Origin: Acidobacteriaceae bacterium
GTDB taxonomy: Bacteria; Acidobacteriota; Terriglobia; Bryobacterales; Bryobacteraceae
Assembly (NCBI GenBank): GCA_019240405.1
Contig: JAFAYL010000059.1
Span: 62,001-126,000 of the forward strand
Direction of reading: 5' to 3'
Length of the DNA stretch: 64,000 nt
Below the pieces are notes generated by a model. That model saw only the letters and a list, made by a program, of their open reading frames with translations, made no database searches and had not been told where the DNA came from. Made by a program: the position numbers and the translations under genes. This document shows positions 26,549 to 35,988 of the stretch, one piece after another; positions within the stretch are counted from its first letter, which is position 1, and every line of letters starts with the position of its first letter.

Positions 26549-27001
26549 ATGCAAGAAAGTGTCCGCATCCTCATGGCGGAAGATAACGCCATAAATCAGC
26601 GGGTAGCCAAACTGATTCTGCAACGTGCAGGATTCAGTGTTGATGTTGTGGCGGATGGGAGCGAAGCGCTGGAGGCGCAATGCCGGAATCCGTATGATTT
26701 GATCCTCATGGATTGCCAAATGCCGGTGATGGACGGCTTCGAGGCGTGCCGTCACATTCGCGAAATGAAACAGGAGCAGCCGGTCATTATCGCTGTGACC
26801 GCGAACGCTTTGGTGGGTGAACGCGAGCGATGCCTTGCAGCGGGCATGGATGATTACCTCTCGAAACCGTTTCAGTCCGAGCAGCTAGTGAGCATCGTGC
26901 GGAAGTGGATCGCGAAAAGGCTGGAATCGAGATTAGCAGGCGCTCGGGAGGAAGACATGTGTGGAGTGATGAGCGAGCCTGCTCTATCAAAGAAGGCATA
27001 G
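26549..27001 (+). CDS. Single-domain response regulator (CheY-like receiver)
   Basis: The 150-residue product is one receiver domain with a short tail. The acidic pocket is in MAEDNAINQRVAKLIL, the phospho-acceptor Asp in DLILMDCQMPVMDGFEACRH, the Thr in AVTANAL and the Lys in YLSKPF. The sequence type is that of receivers attached to hybrid histidine kinases, but here it is alone with no output domain and no kinase next to it. It may serve as a phosphorelay intermediate. The 189-bp gap before it contains a GC-rich repeat and a T-rich run but no clear element. Confidence 0.8.
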   Translation: MQESVRILMAEDNAINQRVAKLILQRAGFSVDVVADGSEALEAQCRNPYDLILMDCQMPVMDGFEACRHIREMKQEQPVIIAVTANALVGERERCLAAGMDDYLSKPFQSEQLVSIVRKWIAKRLESRLAGAREEDMCGVMSEPALSKKA

Positions 27002-27053
27002 CCCGCACGGGGCGGGTTAGTGGGGGTTTATCCGTCCTGCTTTCGATCGGCAT

Positions 27054-27647
27054 TCAGCGGCGCCAGGCCAGCAGGAGAACAAACAGCACGATCCAGAGGA
27101 AATCGAGATAGTGCCAGAAAATCGAGACCGCGTTTGCGATGACGCGCGTATTCATCTGGTATTTGGGTCCGCTGGCGGGTTCGTACGTGCGAAATAGCAG
27201 ATAGCCGAGCCCTGCAAGTCCGGCGAGTATGTGAAGCCCGTGGAGTCCAGTAAACAGGAAGATGAACCAGGAGTGGGGGTTTCTGGTTAGGATGACGCCG
27301 GAGCGCAGGATCTGGAACCAGGCAGTGATTTGCCCCGCAAGGAAGACAACTCCCAGCGCGGTGGTCCACGTCATGAGCCGGAAAAATCCGGGTTGATCGT
27401 TTCGACGCAACCGGCGGCGGGCTGCTTCGAACGTAATACTGCTCGAGAGCAGGATCGCTGTAGTCGCCCACAGAATTCGCGGCAGCGTGATGGGATGCCA
27501 GAAGCGCGGGGCTAACGAACGAATGAGAAACGCTGCAATCATTGCACCGAAGGTCATGGTGACCGTAGCGAGAGCGATGGTGACGGTAAGGACGGATAGA
27601 GAGTTGAGATCGCGCTCGCGGGCGATGGAATCCGTGGCTGGACTCAT
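27054..27647 (-). CDS. Cytochrome c oxidase subunit III-like protein
   Basis: From the ATG at 27647 the product is 197 residues with about five hydrophobic helices. It shows WFIFLFTGLHGLHILAGLAG and FWHYLDFLWIVLFVLL, the conserved helix pairs of heme-copper oxidase subunit III. A frame open further upstream to 27746 is disregarded because it would run into the divergent glycosyltransferase gene and lacks the family N-terminus. Subunits I and II are not nearby. It could assemble with an oxidase encoded elsewhere, as could the heme A made by CtaA at 15 kb. Confidence 0.75.
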   Translation of the reverse strand: MSPATDSIARERDLNSLSVLTVTIALATVTMTFGAMIAAFLIRSLAPRFWHPITLPRILWATTAILLSSSITFEAARRRLRRNDQPGFFRLMTWTTALGVVFLAGQITAWFQILRSGVILTRNPHSWFIFLFTGLHGLHILAGLAGLGYLLFRTYEPASGPKYQMNTRVIANAVSIFWHYLDFLWIVLFVLLLAWRR

Positions 27648-27702
27648 CTCAATACCATGATGCTCCCGCGAAGTCTCGGGCGCGCGACGTAAGACTGAAA
27701 AA

Positions 27703-28677
27703 ATGACACAAAACGGGAATGCACAGCCGGCGGTGAGCGTCATCATTCCCGCATATCAGGTTTCTGCTTATATTGCTGAGGCTGTCGATTCCGTTCTCGC
27801 GCAAGCGACAGAACGCGTTGAAGTCATCGTGGTGAACGACGGCAGCCCTGATACCGAGGAATTGGAGGGGGCGCTCGATCCGTATCGCGATCGGATCGTT
27901 TATCTCAAACAAGAGAATGGCGGAGTATCGAGCGCGCGGAATGCGGGAATCCGCGCGGCTCGCGGCGAATGGCTGGCGCTCTTGGATGGCGACGATGCGT
28001 GGCTTCCGAACTACCTCGAGTCGCAGCTTGCCTTTATTCGAGATCACCCGGATGTGGACATGGTGTTTCCGAACGGGGTGATCTTTGGCGACACGCCGGC
28101 CGCGGGTAAATTGATGATGGATTTTTCGCCTGCGGAAGGCGAGGTAACTTTTCTGAAAGTCCTTGCGGGTGAATGCACGATAGCGTGTTGCTCGGTGGTG
28201 CGGCGAGAAATCGTGATGGGCGTCGGGTTGTTCGACACGCAGTTGCACGCAACGGAAGATTTCGATCTGTGGCTTCGAGTGTTAAAAGCGGGAGGCCGGA
28301 TCGCATATCAACGGGAACCCTTGTACCGATACCGCAGGCGAGAAGGAAGCGCGACCTGGAATCCCATTGCGATGAATCAGCGCATTCTGGAGTCGCTCGA
28401 TAGAGCGGAAGGAAAGATTCCGATGACGGATGAGGAACGTGACGCGCTCGACCGGCACCGACGGAAGGTCAAGTCAGAACTGGCGATCGCGCGCGGAAAG
28501 CAGGCATTTGAACGGCGGGATTGGAATGCGGCGATCGCGCATCTCACCGAAGCCAATATGTTGATGCCGAGCGGGAAGGTTCGGGCAAAACTGGCTTTAT
28601 TGAGATTTTTCCCGGCGCTGGTACATAGAGCTTATCAATGGAAACGCAGACGCGAAAACCAAGCCGCTGTGCTGTAA
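27703..28677 (+). CDS. Glycosyltransferase family 2
   Basis: The 324-residue product has a GT-A domain: AVSVIIPAYQVSAYIAEAVD at the start, VIVVNDGSPDTEEL, and the DxD-type LALLDGDDAWLPNYL. ATEDFDLWLRVLKAGGRIAY is the acceptor-side motif. A C-terminal tail of about 90 residues is basic and helical. There is no membrane helix, so it is a cytosolic or peripheral enzyme that builds a glycan. The gene is divergent from the oxidase subunit and 8 bp upstream of the Ntn-hydrolase gene, with which it is probably transcribed. Confidence 0.85.
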   Translation: MTQNGNAQPAVSVIIPAYQVSAYIAEAVDSVLAQATERVEVIVVNDGSPDTEELEGALDPYRDRIVYLKQENGGVSSARNAGIRAARGEWLALLDGDDAWLPNYLESQLAFIRDHPDVDMVFPNGVIFGDTPAAGKLMMDFSPAEGEVTFLKVLAGECTIACCSVVRREIVMGVGLFDTQLHATEDFDLWLRVLKAGGRIAYQREPLYRYRRREGSATWNPIAMNQRILESLDRAEGKIPMTDEERDALDRHRRKVKSELAIARGKQAFERRDWNAAIAHLTEANMLMPSGKVRAKLALLRFFPALVHRAYQWKRRRENQAAVL

Positions 28678-28685
28678 TCGAGTAC

Positions 28686-30131
28686 ATGATCGGTTCCTTA
28701 GGACTTCGGCGATTTGCCTTGTTAATTGCTTGTTGCGGCGTGTTTGCGGCATATGGTGGAACGCGCGCGCAGGAATCAAACGATCCAAGATTGCACGGTG
28801 GATTTCGAAACCCGACCAAAGAGGGATGGATTTTTGTGCACCTGGAAGGCGGGCCGTCTGCCGTGGGATTTCAGCACGGATATCTGCTGAGCTCTGAGAT
28901 TGAAGACGATAAGCGCGCGATTGAGCTCAGCACAACTCACGGCGTGAATCATAGCTGGAATGAGATGAGATCTGTCGCACAAAAATACTTCTGGCCGCGT
29001 GTTCCCGACGAATATCGTCAGGAGCTACTGGGCATGGCTGATGGATTGCGCGCGCATGGCTCGAAGCTGGACGTCATGGACCTCGTGACGATGAATGCCT
29101 TCATGGAATACTCCTATTACTATGGAGAAGCGCGGCGGCAACAGGCAAAGAGAGTAATCGCTAATCCGGCAGAGCATTGCAGCGCATTTGTGGCAACAGG
29201 CAGTTACACAAAGGACGGCCGGATCGTAATTGGCCATAACAATTGGACCGATTACCTGACCGGCAGCAGGTGGGACATGATCTTCGACATCGCGCCCGCT
29301 GGCGGGCATCACTTCATCATGGACGGCATGCCCGGGCTGATTCACAGCGGCGACGATTTTGGGATTAACGATGCGGGGATCATGATCACGGAAACAACCA
29401 TCGGAAATTTTCACGGCTTTGATAAGAAAGCGATTCCCGAGTTTGTCCGCGCACGCAAAGCGATGCAGTATTCGGAATCAATTGATGACTTCAACCGCAT
29501 CATGAGAGAAGGAAACAATGGCGGATATGCGAACACCTGGCTCGTCGGCGATCGTAAAACGAACGAGATTGCTCGATTGGAGCTAGGACTGAAGAACGTG
29601 ACGCTTGAGCGCACGAAGGATGGCTACTTCGTAGGATCGAATTTTCCGATCAATCCGAAACTGATTGCTGAAGAAACGGATTTCCCGGCGAATGATCCGA
29701 ATACGCCGAATCAGGTTAGGCACCGGCGTTGGGATGCGCTTATGGCAGAGTACAAGGGACGCATTGACGTAGAAGCGGGCGAAAAATTCGAAACCGATCA
29801 CTACGACATGATCACGAAAGAAGTCGATCCGAACGAGCGAACAATATGCGGGCACATTGATAAGTCGAGCCGGGGCCTGAAGGGATGGCAAGGGCCGTAT
29901 GGGCCGGCCGGAACCGCTGAGGCTAAGGTGGCGGATAGCGTGATGGCAGAAAAGCTGTCATTTGTGGCGGGGATGGGGCATCCATGCGGTGTCGAGTTTC
30001 ATGCGACTGAGTTTCTGAAGGCGCACAAAGAGTATGCGTGGCAGAAGCCGTTATTGGAGGATCTCAAGGCGAACCGGTGGACGGTGTTTGCGGCGGCGAG
30101 AGGGACAGAGACGACGGCGGCTGTGCGCTAG
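28686..30131 (+). CDS. Secreted Ntn-hydrolase, C45 acyltransferase/phospholipase B-like
   Basis: From the ATG at 28686 the product is 481 residues with a signal peptide (FALLIACCGVFAAYGGTRAQ). An upstream in-frame ATG at 28638 would bury it. The core reads AEHCSAFVATGSYTKDGRI with Cys165 as the likely autoprocessed nucleophile, then IGHNNWTDYLTGSRWD and PGLIHSGDDFGINDAGIMIT. This pattern is shared by the C45 acyltransferase family and phospholipase B-like proteins. Cleavage before the Cys would release the catalytic chain. It hydrolyses an amide or ester bond; the substrate is unknown. Its stop overlaps that of the converging membrane-protein gene in the tetramer CTAG. Confidence 0.72.
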   Translation: MIGSLGLRRFALLIACCGVFAAYGGTRAQESNDPRLHGGFRNPTKEGWIFVHLEGGPSAVGFQHGYLLSSEIEDDKRAIELSTTHGVNHSWNEMRSVAQKYFWPRVPDEYRQELLGMADGLRAHGSKLDVMDLVTMNAFMEYSYYYGEARRQQAKRVIANPAEHCSAFVATGSYTKDGRIVIGHNNWTDYLTGSRWDMIFDIAPAGGHHFIMDGMPGLIHSGDDFGINDAGIMITETTIGNFHGFDKKAIPEFVRARKAMQYSESIDDFNRIMREGNNGGYANTWLVGDRKTNEIARLELGLKNVTLERTKDGYFVGSNFPINPKLIAEETDFPANDPNTPNQVRHRRWDALMAEYKGRIDVEAGEKFETDHYDMITKEVDPNERTICGHIDKSSRGLKGWQGPYGPAGTAEAKVADSVMAEKLSFVAGMGHPCGVEFHATEFLKAHKEYAWQKPLLEDLKANRWTVFAAARGTETTAAVR

Positions 30132-31306
30132 ATCTTTGGATCGGCGATAAGGCGCTCTTGATCGCGTGGCTCCGATACGTATTCGCCAGAATGCCTGCTT
30201 AAATAGCGGGCGCTGAGCACGGCCAAAACGAAAACAAGCGGCATGAAATTGCGCGTTTCAGTCAGCCAACTGAAAACAAGAGATGAGACGAATAGCACGG
30301 GGAGCAGATAGAAGACAGTCTTCTTCAGTGACGCTGGAGTTTCTTTCCAGCCCAGTATCAAGAAGGGCAAATATGCGCAAGCAGTCGTGAGGAACAGCGC
30401 GGGCCACTTAGGGTCAGTCCAGTTCTCTACGACGTGAGTATAGGGCACCCCACTTATTTGATTGAACTGCATGGTCCCCTTTAAGACGAGAAGCCGAACG
30501 CCCAGATATACCGCCGCACCCGACATACACAGGACACATGCCTTAAAGAGATACCTATTTTCCCTCCGGCAGAACAGGACGTAGAAGCCAGCCATCGCAA
30601 GTATGGTCTCTTTCGCAAGAGATCCGACAAGCAGTGTCGTCAGTAACAGCGGAAAGTTTTGGGTTTCCAGAAAAATAAACGCGAGTACGAACGATAAGTG
30701 CGAGAGCGGATCCGTCAACTGCCCTGCATACCACTCGAAAGTAATCGGGAACACTGCGGCGACTAACAACATAGCAAGAATTGCGCCTAAGTAATTGGTG
30801 TATAAACGAGCATAGCGATATAGAGCGTAGAAGAGCAGCAAGCCCAAAAATAGCCGGTAGACATCCCGTGCGACATCGAACCGCACCCGGCCGAGTTGCA
30901 TCCAGAACACGATCGCATTGGGCAAGAATCTGTAAGAGTGGGGGACAGCCCCCGGGGATAACTGCACGACCAATTTTTGGAGGTTTTCTTGCCAGGCCGC
31001 GTCGGAAATCGAACCGAAGTATCGTGACGTTTCGTCCACGTTGAAACTGTGAACATTATTGATGAAGCTAGTAAGAAGAAAAACCAGAAGCACTAAGCAA
31101 AACGCCTTAGACCTGCTCGATGTTCGCACCTCGGCACGAAAAAAGCAGTAGCATAAGAGAATAGCGAAGGGATATTGCAGTTCAATCGCAAGATTGCTTC
31201 GGGATATTCTTGGCGGCGGAATCGGCCAATGCAAAAGCACGGGACAAAGGGTGATCAAAGTAAGAATCCAGATCGCCGCTGCTACGAGCCATTTCGACTT
31301 GGGCAC
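30128..31306 (-). CDS. Polytopic membrane protein, GT-C glycosyltransferase-like
   Basis: The 392-residue product has about nine hydrophobic segments and little else. A short extracytoplasmic loop after the third helix contains VDETSRYFGSISD and later HSYRFLPNAIVFWM, and a KETILAMAGFYVLF motif lies near the middle. These features resemble lipid-linked-sugar GT-C transferases or related membrane proteins, in which an acidic residue in the first large loop is catalytic. The GTG start at 31306 lies directly after the stop of the 773-residue gene, so they share a transcript. GC content is visibly lower than in the flanking genes. Confidence 0.55.
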   Translation of the reverse strand: MPKSKWLVAAAIWILTLITLCPVLLHWPIPPPRISRSNLAIELQYPFAILLCYCFFRAEVRTSSRSKAFCLVLLVFLLTSFINNVHSFNVDETSRYFGSISDAAWQENLQKLVVQLSPGAVPHSYRFLPNAIVFWMQLGRVRFDVARDVYRLFLGLLLFYALYRYARLYTNYLGAILAMLLVAAVFPITFEWYAGQLTDPLSHLSFVLAFIFLETQNFPLLLTTLLVGSLAKETILAMAGFYVLFCRRENRYLFKACVLCMSGAAVYLGVRLLVLKGTMQFNQISGVPYTHVVENWTDPKWPALFLTTACAYLPFLILGWKETPASLKKTVFYLLPVLFVSSLVFSWLTETRNFMPLVFVLAVLSARYLSRHSGEYVSEPRDQERLIADPKI

Positions 31307-31307
31307 G

Positions 31308-33629
31308 CTAGTTGACTCTGGTATTTAGGTTGTGTTTTTGCCGGCGGAAGAAATGACCATCGGGTTGAAAGTAACTCTTGCCAAAGTGCAACGCCAGTCC
31401 AACCGCGCAAGCCGCGCCGACAATCAACAAAGGCAATTCCATCATTGGAGTAATTCCCGTAGTAGTCTGGATACTCATCGTTGGGGGCGCCGCAAACACC
31501 CAGATGCCGAAAAAGTGCACGATCTGAAGTATAAACAGCAAGAGTACAATTATCCAGGGTAAAGCTAGTACAAACCCGCAAAGACCGACCGACAACAGAA
31601 TAATATCCGCGTACGAGCTATGCGTTGTAAATGTCTGGGCAGGTCCAAACATTACAATTGACCAAAGGACAAGATCCAGGACGGCTGAGGCGGCGATCAA
31701 TCCAAAATACCGGTAACATGTATCCCTGTTTTTTCTGAATAGCAGCACAACCAGTCCCAACCACCCAACGTTCAGAATGCCGACAGCATTCCAAATGTAC
31801 TCCCGCTGAATAACTCGCGACTGTTCCGCAAATTGCCGATCGGGGCGGTGTTCCGCAATGAAGTGTGCCGAGGTCAGAATCGCCGTGTTCATAGGTTTTG
31901 GGCCTATCAGAGTACGCAAGTTTTCGAGCTTAAATCGGACATACGTGCCGAGATCCCATTTTGTATAGGAATCTTTGAGCGCTTGCAGGGTTGATCGCGG
32001 GTCAATATCAAACGCTCCGGCCAAGTGCATTTTGAGGAGCCGGTTGCCCGGCGGATCATAGAACTTCTGATACGCAATCCAAGGAGCAACAAAAATAGCG
32101 ACCAGAGCGATGCCCAACACGCATTGCCGAAGCGGCAGAAGTCTTCGTTTTGGTAGTAACAACAGAAGTAACGCAGGAAAGCTAAACACCGCTCCCGGAT
32201 GAGACATCATCGCGAGAGAGAAACTTGCGGCCCCTATTGCGGTATCGAATGAAGTAATCGGTCGATTCTCATTTATAAGCCTTAAAACGATACTCACGCA
32301 AAATAGTACGAAGGTCGCCGCCAGTAACTTCGGCCAGACGTAAACGCTGTTGTAAAACAAAAAGCCCGAGAATATCAAAAACCCGAGTACCTGTCTCATG
32401 GGGTACTCTCGGGCCCGTACTGTCTTAAGCAAACACCAAACGCCGCATATCCACAAACACTGTAAAGCTGTGCCGAGACACTCATACTGGAGTCCGATGT
32501 CCCTACTAAGTTTTAGCGTCCGTTGTAATAGGAAAATTCCAGTTTGGAGTGGAGGGCGATCACTGCTCAGCCAGTCTCCGCAGCAGAATGGCTCGATTGG
32601 AGCTCGTGTAAGGATCTTGTCCGCGAAAACAAGTGGGACTAAGTTATCTCCCGGGCGCAACTCTTTAAAGAATCGGAGCCCGGGGACCGATGCCCCGGAC
32701 GGAAATAGCCCGAAAAGAAAAAGAAAGCATAAATAACACACTCCGACAGTAGAAACATAGACGAAAGGAGTCGCAATCTCTCGGCAAAGATTTCTCATCC
32801 GGCGATGCCTAATTAAAATGATGGCCAGCACTAACGCGGCAATTGCGACCGAGCCGAAAGAAAGTATCTTGCCGAGCAGCCTATTCCCGAAATAGATCCA
32901 AAACGCAAGATAGCCCAGGGCCGCGCTTGAGAGAATAATCAGCTTCACAACGGAGACAGGACAGACTTCACGCCTCGCCGCTATTGCCAGAGAAATGGCG
33001 AATCCGGGAAGCAAAAAAAGAAATAAGGTGAGCAAGTAAATCAGAATGACAGAAAGGTGCCTCGTTCCGACGCTGATTAAACCCGCGGCTCGAGGCGTGC
33101 TGACGCCCAGCCAACCACCTGGCGCTGTTTCGTTATCGACGGCAACTAAGTGAATATTTTTGCCGCTCAAACTGGACGGCAGCATCCAATCGAGTTTTAC
33201 CCATCGCTCTCCGGGCTCAAGATTCGTTGACAAGAGTAATTGCTGGCGAGCGTGTGTATCTTCACGCTCAAGAAAAATGCCGTTTCGCGGCTTACTTGGG
33301 TATCCGGATACATAGAGCTCGAGAATTGAAGGAGCCCGAAATACGGGTGACACTAGTTCGCCTGTGTTGCGATCATCTCCGGCCCAGGATCCCCAAAAAA
33401 TCATATCCTTAAGCTCTCCCGGCTTTACGCTGGATTCCAGTTTGGTAGTGGGATAAACACCGTGAGGAATGAATTTGCCCGAGATCTTCCACTGGCCCGA
33501 CGGCGAGATCAGAGTGCGTGCGCGTCCTCGAAAAATCACAAGGCAAACCACAAGGGTAAGTAAAACTGCGAAGCCCCAGCGCGCTGCGGTTCTGAACCGA
33601 GTAATTCGAAACTCTCTCGCTGCTCTCAC
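31308..33629 (-). CDS. Large membrane protein with N-terminal extracytoplasmic domain, GT-C-like
   Basis: The 773-residue product has one N-terminal membrane helix (about residues 17-33), an extracytoplasmic domain at about 45-180, and then about 12 hydrophobic segments. The domain includes FWGSWAGDDRNTGELVSPVF and a GGWLGVSTPR end; a related domain stands at the C-terminus of the next gene upstream. A loop with FKELRPGDNLVPLVFADKIL and WLSSDRPPLQTGIF precedes the central helices and resembles the acidic loop of membrane glycosyltransferases. The start is GTG at 33629. Transfer of a sugar to a surface glycan is plausible but not shown. Confidence 0.55.
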   Translation of the reverse strand: MRAAREFRITRFRTAARWGFAVLLTLVVCLVIFRGRARTLISPSGQWKISGKFIPHGVYPTTKLESSVKPGELKDMIFWGSWAGDDRNTGELVSPVFRAPSILELYVSGYPSKPRNGIFLEREDTHARQQLLLSTNLEPGERWVKLDWMLPSSLSGKNIHLVAVDNETAPGGWLGVSTPRAAGLISVGTRHLSVILIYLLTLFLFLLPGFAISLAIAARREVCPVSVVKLIILSSAALGYLAFWIYFGNRLLGKILSFGSVAIAALVLAIILIRHRRMRNLCREIATPFVYVSTVGVCYLCFLFLFGLFPSGASVPGLRFFKELRPGDNLVPLVFADKILTRAPIEPFCCGDWLSSDRPPLQTGIFLLQRTLKLSRDIGLQYECLGTALQCLWICGVWCLLKTVRAREYPMRQVLGFLIFSGFLFYNSVYVWPKLLAATFVLFCVSIVLRLINENRPITSFDTAIGAASFSLAMMSHPGAVFSFPALLLLLLPKRRLLPLRQCVLGIALVAIFVAPWIAYQKFYDPPGNRLLKMHLAGAFDIDPRSTLQALKDSYTKWDLGTYVRFKLENLRTLIGPKPMNTAILTSAHFIAEHRPDRQFAEQSRVIQREYIWNAVGILNVGWLGLVVLLFRKNRDTCYRYFGLIAASAVLDLVLWSIVMFGPAQTFTTHSSYADIILLSVGLCGFVLALPWIIVLLLFILQIVHFFGIWVFAAPPTMSIQTTTGITPMMELPLLIVGAACAVGLALHFGKSYFQPDGHFFRRQKHNLNTRVN

Positions 33630-33711
33630 GTTTTCAAGTCTCGATCAGTTACAAACTTTAAGGGTCGGTGCTGGATCCCGCGAATGATTCCCGCTTTGCA
33701 AGACCGCAGGG

Positions 33712-35907
33712 CTACTGACACTGGCTAGGCTGCCCAATGGCAACCCACTGACCCCAACCACTTCCCTGATCTTGGGCGCTCACGCGAAGATGCCTGATTT
33801 GCTGGTCAACTGGAAAGCGCCAGAATCGCCATCGCCAATCTTGATTTTGTAGAGGAGCGATTGCAATTGCCTCGTTGGTATCGGCATTTAAGATTCGAAC
33901 GGACAGTCCATTTACAGAAGGACCGTGCAAAACAGGTAGCACGACGCAATTATTCGGTGGCGATTCAAAACTCGACGAAAAGATTTGACCGACATTCTTG
34001 TCGCTACCACTCCAGCTACTAAAAAATGGACCGGGCGGCCCACTTCCAAAATCGAAGCGAGGCGGCACGCCATTCACACTCCAAGTTGAATCCATTCGCC
34101 ACGTTACCCCATAGATTGGAGAACCGACCTCACTTGCGGTTAGCGACCGGACCGTAGGTACAATCGATGGACCTGCAATGCGTGTTATACGTCGCCGATG
34201 CCGGTCTATAACGTACGTGGAAAAGGATCTGCTCCCAAAGCTCAAATTGACGAATCCCACCCAAGCCAGCGATTCAGGTGTGTCCTCTGATCGAAGAATC
34301 GGTGGAAAACCGGCGCCTAGCTTTTGTCCAAATCCGACAATCGATGCGGAGTCATCGTCGACGAAGAGCACCCGATTGAGTCGATACCCGTCAACCCAGC
34401 CGATAACTTCCAGGCCTCCAGTTACCGGAAGGATTCTCGTTACTGCTCCTTCCTGATCTGTGGCAGTACTTTCGGCAAACCTGGAGTTTACTTTCTTGCC
34501 AATCCATGACTCCGGTCCTTTGTAGAAAAAAGATAACCGCCCACTCCGTAGGATTGGCAAAGCAAGCTTAACAAATTCCGGATCAGGATAAAGATATCGG
34601 GCTAATTCCGGATCGAGAAAATCGGTTTCTAAACTGATGCTTGCGAATTGCCGCTCAGCAAACCACATAGCATTTCCGTTAAACCAAACACGCAGCTTCA
34701 GAAACATGGCGCACAGAAACGGAATTGAGATTAATGTGAGGCTCAGCGGGGATATCAGTCTCCACCGCCGCCTGCCGGAAAGCCAAAAGAGGGCCATGAT
34801 CACGGCGCCCCAATTCGCGAGTGGCATCGTCAAATATCGCGGCGCCTTTGCTCCGGTAAACGTCCCATCATCAGGATTCATTCTGCCGGATGCAATCAGA
34901 AGGCCACTTAAGAGTGTGAACGCAGAGTATCCCAAGAGTACGACAGCCGGGCGAGAACCGAGCAGACGGGCGCGCCCGGCTATAACAGTTGCAACAACAA
35001 GGGCTGTAATATTCCCTAAGCCGATCCATACTCCGATAGTGGGGTCCTTGAGCGCACCAAAAGGCATACTCGCGTAAGAGGCTAGAAAACCTAGTAAGTA
35101 GAAAGGATGCGCTAGCATCTCTTTCCAATGTGGATTGCCGATGAGATGATAACCGACAAAGTATAAAACGATGTTGATGAACGCAGCGCTCGTGAGAGCT
35201 ACCATACAGCGCCTGTCGAGACTTAGTAGAAACGCGAACGTTAAAATTACTGGCCACAGAAGTAACCCATTTGCGGAAGAATAAGTCGCGATAGTCCCGC
35301 ATACGATTGTCCCAATCAACAGAGCAAGGCGCGAGGGCCGACCAATTCGACTCAGTAGGAGCAGGGCCACGGCGGATGTAAACTGCGTCAAAGTCCATTG
35401 CAGTAAGAAAGGATCTCCGAGTACAAGTGCGCTCCCCTGCCAACAAACGATGATCCCAGCCAGAAGAAACGCGGTATAGCGGGTCGCACCAGGTAATGTT
35501 CTGTCGGAAAATAGAGCCCAGCCCATTATTCCCCAGGTCGAGAAGTAGCAAATAAAACTGAAAGCTAACGGTAATATTTCCCGGCCGTGAAGCAAAAGCA
35601 TATCGAACGCAAATGTAAGCTCGGGGAAAATAATGCGATGTTCGTTATGCTGTTGCCACAGTACGCGAAAGTCGAGTGCCCGATAAGCCGGCACATGCTG
35701 GACAACATTCCAGTAATCCCAAATTGGAAGCGGATTGTAAAAGCGCATTATAGTGCGAATCGTGGTGAACCAGTTAGCGGCGCACCATGCCGAAAGTAGA
35801 AAGAAGAAGACTGGCCCAGCGTAGATTAAAATCGAGGTAAAAAGTTCCCGGACCGGCGTCGTCTCTTCCAGATGTTTTGGCGGGGAGTGTTCCGTTTCAG
35901 GCTCCAT
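33712..35907 (-). CDS. Large membrane protein with C-terminal extracytoplasmic domain, GT-C-like
   Basis: The 731-residue product begins with a short charged cytoplasmic tail, then about 11 hydrophobic segments to about residue 410. The first loop reads NPLPIWDYWNVVQHVPAYRA with acidic residues, then QQHNEHRIIFPEL. The C-terminal 300 residues are soluble. The last ~125 (about 605-731) contain FFSSWSGSDKNVGQIFSSSF and HLRVSAQDQGSGWGQWVAIG, which align by eye with the N-terminal domain of the 773-residue neighbour. It lies 81 bp downstream of atpC but differs in composition from the atp genes. A role in surface glycan assembly is inferred. Confidence 0.55.
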   Translation of the reverse strand: MEPETEHSPPKHLEETTPVRELFTSILIYAGPVFFFLLSAWCAANWFTTIRTIMRFYNPLPIWDYWNVVQHVPAYRALDFRVLWQQHNEHRIIFPELTFAFDMLLLHGREILPLAFSFICYFSTWGIMGWALFSDRTLPGATRYTAFLLAGIIVCWQGSALVLGDPFLLQWTLTQFTSAVALLLLSRIGRPSRLALLIGTIVCGTIATYSSANGLLLWPVILTFAFLLSLDRRCMVALTSAAFINIVLYFVGYHLIGNPHWKEMLAHPFYLLGFLASYASMPFGALKDPTIGVWIGLGNITALVVATVIAGRARLLGSRPAVVLLGYSAFTLLSGLLIASGRMNPDDGTFTGAKAPRYLTMPLANWGAVIMALFWLSGRRRWRLISPLSLTLISIPFLCAMFLKLRVWFNGNAMWFAERQFASISLETDFLDPELARYLYPDPEFVKLALPILRSGRLSFFYKGPESWIGKKVNSRFAESTATDQEGAVTRILPVTGGLEVIGWVDGYRLNRVLFVDDDSASIVGFGQKLGAGFPPILRSEDTPESLAWVGFVNLSFGSRSFSTYVIDRHRRRITRIAGPSIVPTVRSLTASEVGSPIYGVTWRMDSTWSVNGVPPRFDFGSGPPGPFFSSWSGSDKNVGQIFSSSFESPPNNCVVLPVLHGPSVNGLSVRILNADTNEAIAIAPLQNQDWRWRFWRFPVDQQIRHLRVSAQDQGSGWGQWVAIGQPSQCQ

Positions 35908-35988
35908 TACAGCTCAGGAGTCCATCGTATTATTTCGCCACACACGCCGGGTCCGCCAGAACGTTTCGGGGCCCGGATTGATTGAGTG

